Below, piece by piece: positions 7,701-8,519 of a DNA stretch of 8,519 nt; the stretch's first letter is position 1; each line of letters begins with the position of its first letter. Origin of the DNA: Bryobacterales bacterium. GTDB lineage: Bacteria; Acidobacteriota; Terriglobia; Bryobacterales; Bryobacteraceae. The position numbers and the translations under genes are program-made. Below the pieces are notes generated by a model. The model was not told where the DNA came from and ran no database searches. It saw only the letters and a program-made list of their open reading frames with translations. The stretch lies in contig PKYZ01000682.1 of NCBI GenBank assembly GCA_003132865.1, positions 1 through 8,519 on the forward strand, in the 5' to 3' direction.

Positions 7701-8519
7701 CGTGGGCTGCCCGCCCGATGGCGTGCCCGTGTTCTCGAGCATTTTTACCGAGAATACCGTGGCCAACTCGAATTACAACTCGCTGCAAGTCAGCGCCGAA
7801 AAGCGTTTCTCGCATGGGCTGCAGTTCCAGGCTGCCTACACCTTCAGCAAGTCGATTGACGATGCCTCCAGCTTTGAGAGTATGCTGAATCCCTTGAATT
7901 TCAGGGACAGCCGGGCGCTGTCGCTGTTCGACGCACGCAACCGGCTGGTGTTCAGTTACGTTTACCAGTTCCCCCACAGGGACATCCATGGCGTCGCCGA
8001 TAAGCTTCTGAACGGCTGGCAAAGCTCGGGTATCGTTACGTTTCAGAACGGTTTTCCGGTACCGATCGAATCCTCCTCCGATCTGGAGTTGATGTACAGC
8101 TCGTTTTTCTATTATCCCGGCGAACCAAATCAGGTGGCTCCGCTCCAACGGCTGAATCCGCGGGGTCCAGGGAACCTGGCCTTCAACACGGCGGCTTTCC
8201 AGCAGCTCACGCCGGATCAGTACGGCACCATCGGCGACTCGCCGCGCTCGGTGTGCTGCGGGCCCGGCATCAACAACGTCGACTTCAGCCTGATGAAAGA
8301 CACCGTGGTGAAGGAGCGCTACAAATTGGAATTCCGCGCGGAGTTCTTCAACATCGCCAACCATGCGCAATTCACCAAGGTGGACGGCAATATCTCGGAC
8401 AGCGCAGTCGACGCTAACGGAAATGTTCTGCCCGGCACCGGGACGTTTGGCAAGGTGCTCCAGGTGCGCGACCCGAGATTGGTGCAGTTCGCGCTAAACC
8501 GAAGTTCCAGCACGTTTTT
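4735..8519 (+). CDS. Oar-like TonB-dependent receptor with carboxypeptidase regulatory-like domain (3' end beyond window)
   Basis: Outer-membrane receptor of unknown ligand. I translated all 1261 codons up to the edge and found no stop. Seen: signal peptide with Lys/Arg start and hydrophobic core, likely cleaved after Ala26 (LFA-Q); a CarboxypepD_reg/Cna-B-like beta-sandwich at about 30-115 (GDLRGSVKDPSG...PVGPYTVEI); a TonB-box-like VTAEA segment near 117; a plug region about 130-300 with SVNGGRGRANNFNVNG (183-198), IEEFRV (218-223), VVTKGGTNEFHG (242-253) and FGGTFGGPI (282-290); then a barrel of nearly 1000 residues with long loops, ending in the family-typical YKLEFRAEFFNIANHAQF (1196-1213). 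Length and order match acidobacterial TonB receptors, which usually occur in many copies and have been linked to sugar or peptide uptake. The ligand cannot be told. Odd: 12 mature cysteines in six close pairs, and a C-terminal end that departs from the usual QFALK-aromatic-F pattern after residue 1254. Confidence 0.93.
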   Translation, partial: MNIGKAKREAAALLVCGFFAVSGLFAQTTGDLRGSVKDPSGLVIPGANVKATLEGTSTSRTASSDAKGDFVLPSLPVGPYTVEIETAGFKKFIQHVDITLGHVVVVDATMQIGEVTQSVTAEAEAPLVETTSTQLGAVMNSRSVVNLPLNTRDTYQLLQLQPGVQSQQGYSLFAGSENAGVVSVNGGRGRANNFNVNGGDANDQFVSVPAIEPSPDTIEEFRVLTNTFDAEYGRNSGSVVNVVTKGGTNEFHGDAYEFFRNTVLDARGFFDSTRPDFHQNQFGGTFGGPIRKNKTFFFASVEDRQIVHGISSDLVTVPTQAERNGDFSQGPSGPQSTFAGTLTDNFLATALGNRPGCANAVAAEGGAPIASGTAWSAIFPNNQVPTQCFDPTAAALMGRYVPLPNNGFNTYQSVVNQSEKGIQSTFRIDQHISDHHQLSFYYYFDNDTQMPPFSTFQASGANLPGFGAVYGLRNQQFNLSETWTATPTLVNEARFTYFREGQLSYNHPQNTQLINNVCGSAVPASNCFADPSNPKYGITPNLGASHEGVPYMSTSGGFSIGNNYNGELPQIGNSFQWSDSLSKVMGSHSLKFGVDVRRMRFDQTLYYNVNGSFSFASGGTNDVGSDNLYPDFLLGLPNTYTQGSAQHENVRSTALYLFAQDSWKIRSNLTLNYGLRWELDTPLTDIGHHVQTFRPGQVTSIYPCQLAADNPLVQQFGSTDCSETGPANAVFPLGLVFPGDTGIPNGMTQTYYKAFAPRIGLAWSPSADSGFGRKLIGAPGKTSIRAGWGIFYNPVEQLVLEQFSAEPRFGGSNTVTNPMFNTPFVGQNGNVSPNPFNGILNPPRGQPVDWSAFRPLLLYGQFQPKMRTQYSEQYNFTIQRELQGDVLFQIGYVGTQAHRLLASYDLNYGNAQTCLDLNALSGLANDSSLACGPFYADSSFTIAANEIPAGFTLHLPYGPQPTVTGPNANPITLVGLRKYSSPNCNPLTGVGCPPDGVPVFSSIFTENTVANSNYNSLQVSAEKRFSHGLQFQAAYTFSKSIDDASSFESMLNPLNFRDSRALSLFDARNRLVFSYVYQFPHRDIHGVADKLLNGWQSSGIVTFQNGFPVPIESSSDLELMYSSFFYYPGEPNQVAPLQRLNPRGPGNLAFNTAAFQQLTPDQYGTIGDSPRSVCCGPGINNVDFSLMKDTVVKERYKLEFRAEFFNIANHAQFTKVDGNISDSAVDANGNVLPGTGTFGKVLQVRDPRLVQFALNRSSSTF

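Noticed and set aside
3591..8519. Receptor as a dedicated pyrimidine importer co-regulated with the operon
   Set aside because: The genes are divergent but 1.1 kb apart with no shared promoter or operator seen, and such receptors are highly paralogous in this phylum; neighbourhood alone is not enough.

Overview
The window looks like a high-GC Acidobacteriota chromosome, most likely the Solibacter/Bryobacter group. This is inferred mainly from the very large outer-membrane receptor at the right end, which has the build typical of that phylum: a signal peptide, a carboxypeptidase-like regulatory (CarboxypepD_reg/Cna-B-like) domain, a TonB-receptor plug and a very long barrel. No rRNA, tRNA, CRISPR array or insertion sequence was seen.

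Positions 36-3590 (minus strand) hold a tightly packed operon for reductive pyrimidine (uracil/thymine) breakdown. In transcription order it encodes a nitrilase-superfamily beta-ureidopropionase, PreT (flavin/Fe-S subunit of NAD-dependent dihydropyrimidine dehydrogenase) and PreA (FMN/Fe-S catalytic subunit). The genes overlap by 4 and 8 bases. A TATAAT -10 box and an AGGAG ribosome site precede the first gene. PreT and PreA together equal the single eukaryotic DPD chain split in two: they reduce the pyrimidine ring, and the nitrilase hydrolyses the ring-opened N-carbamoyl-beta-amino acid at the end of the pathway. The middle enzyme, dihydropyrimidinase, is not in the window; it could lie just beyond the left edge, because the operon runs off that way.

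Positions 3591-4734 are a divergent intergenic region of about 1.1 kb. It holds the operon promoter, a possible interspersed-repeat stretch (about 3640-3850), an AT-richer island (about 4261-4440) with one or two weak minus-strand small ORFs, and a GC-rich nested hairpin set immediately upstream of the receptor ribosome site. No recognisable full gene lies there.

Positions 4735-8519 (plus strand) hold the 5' 1261 codons of an Oar-like TonB-dependent receptor, open to the window edge. Its predicted mature part has 12 cysteines that fall in six sequential close pairs. Its last visible residues leave the usual C-terminal beta-strand pattern, so the far end may be frameshifted or simply unusual. 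A functional link between the receptor and pyrimidine breakdown is not shown by the sequence.
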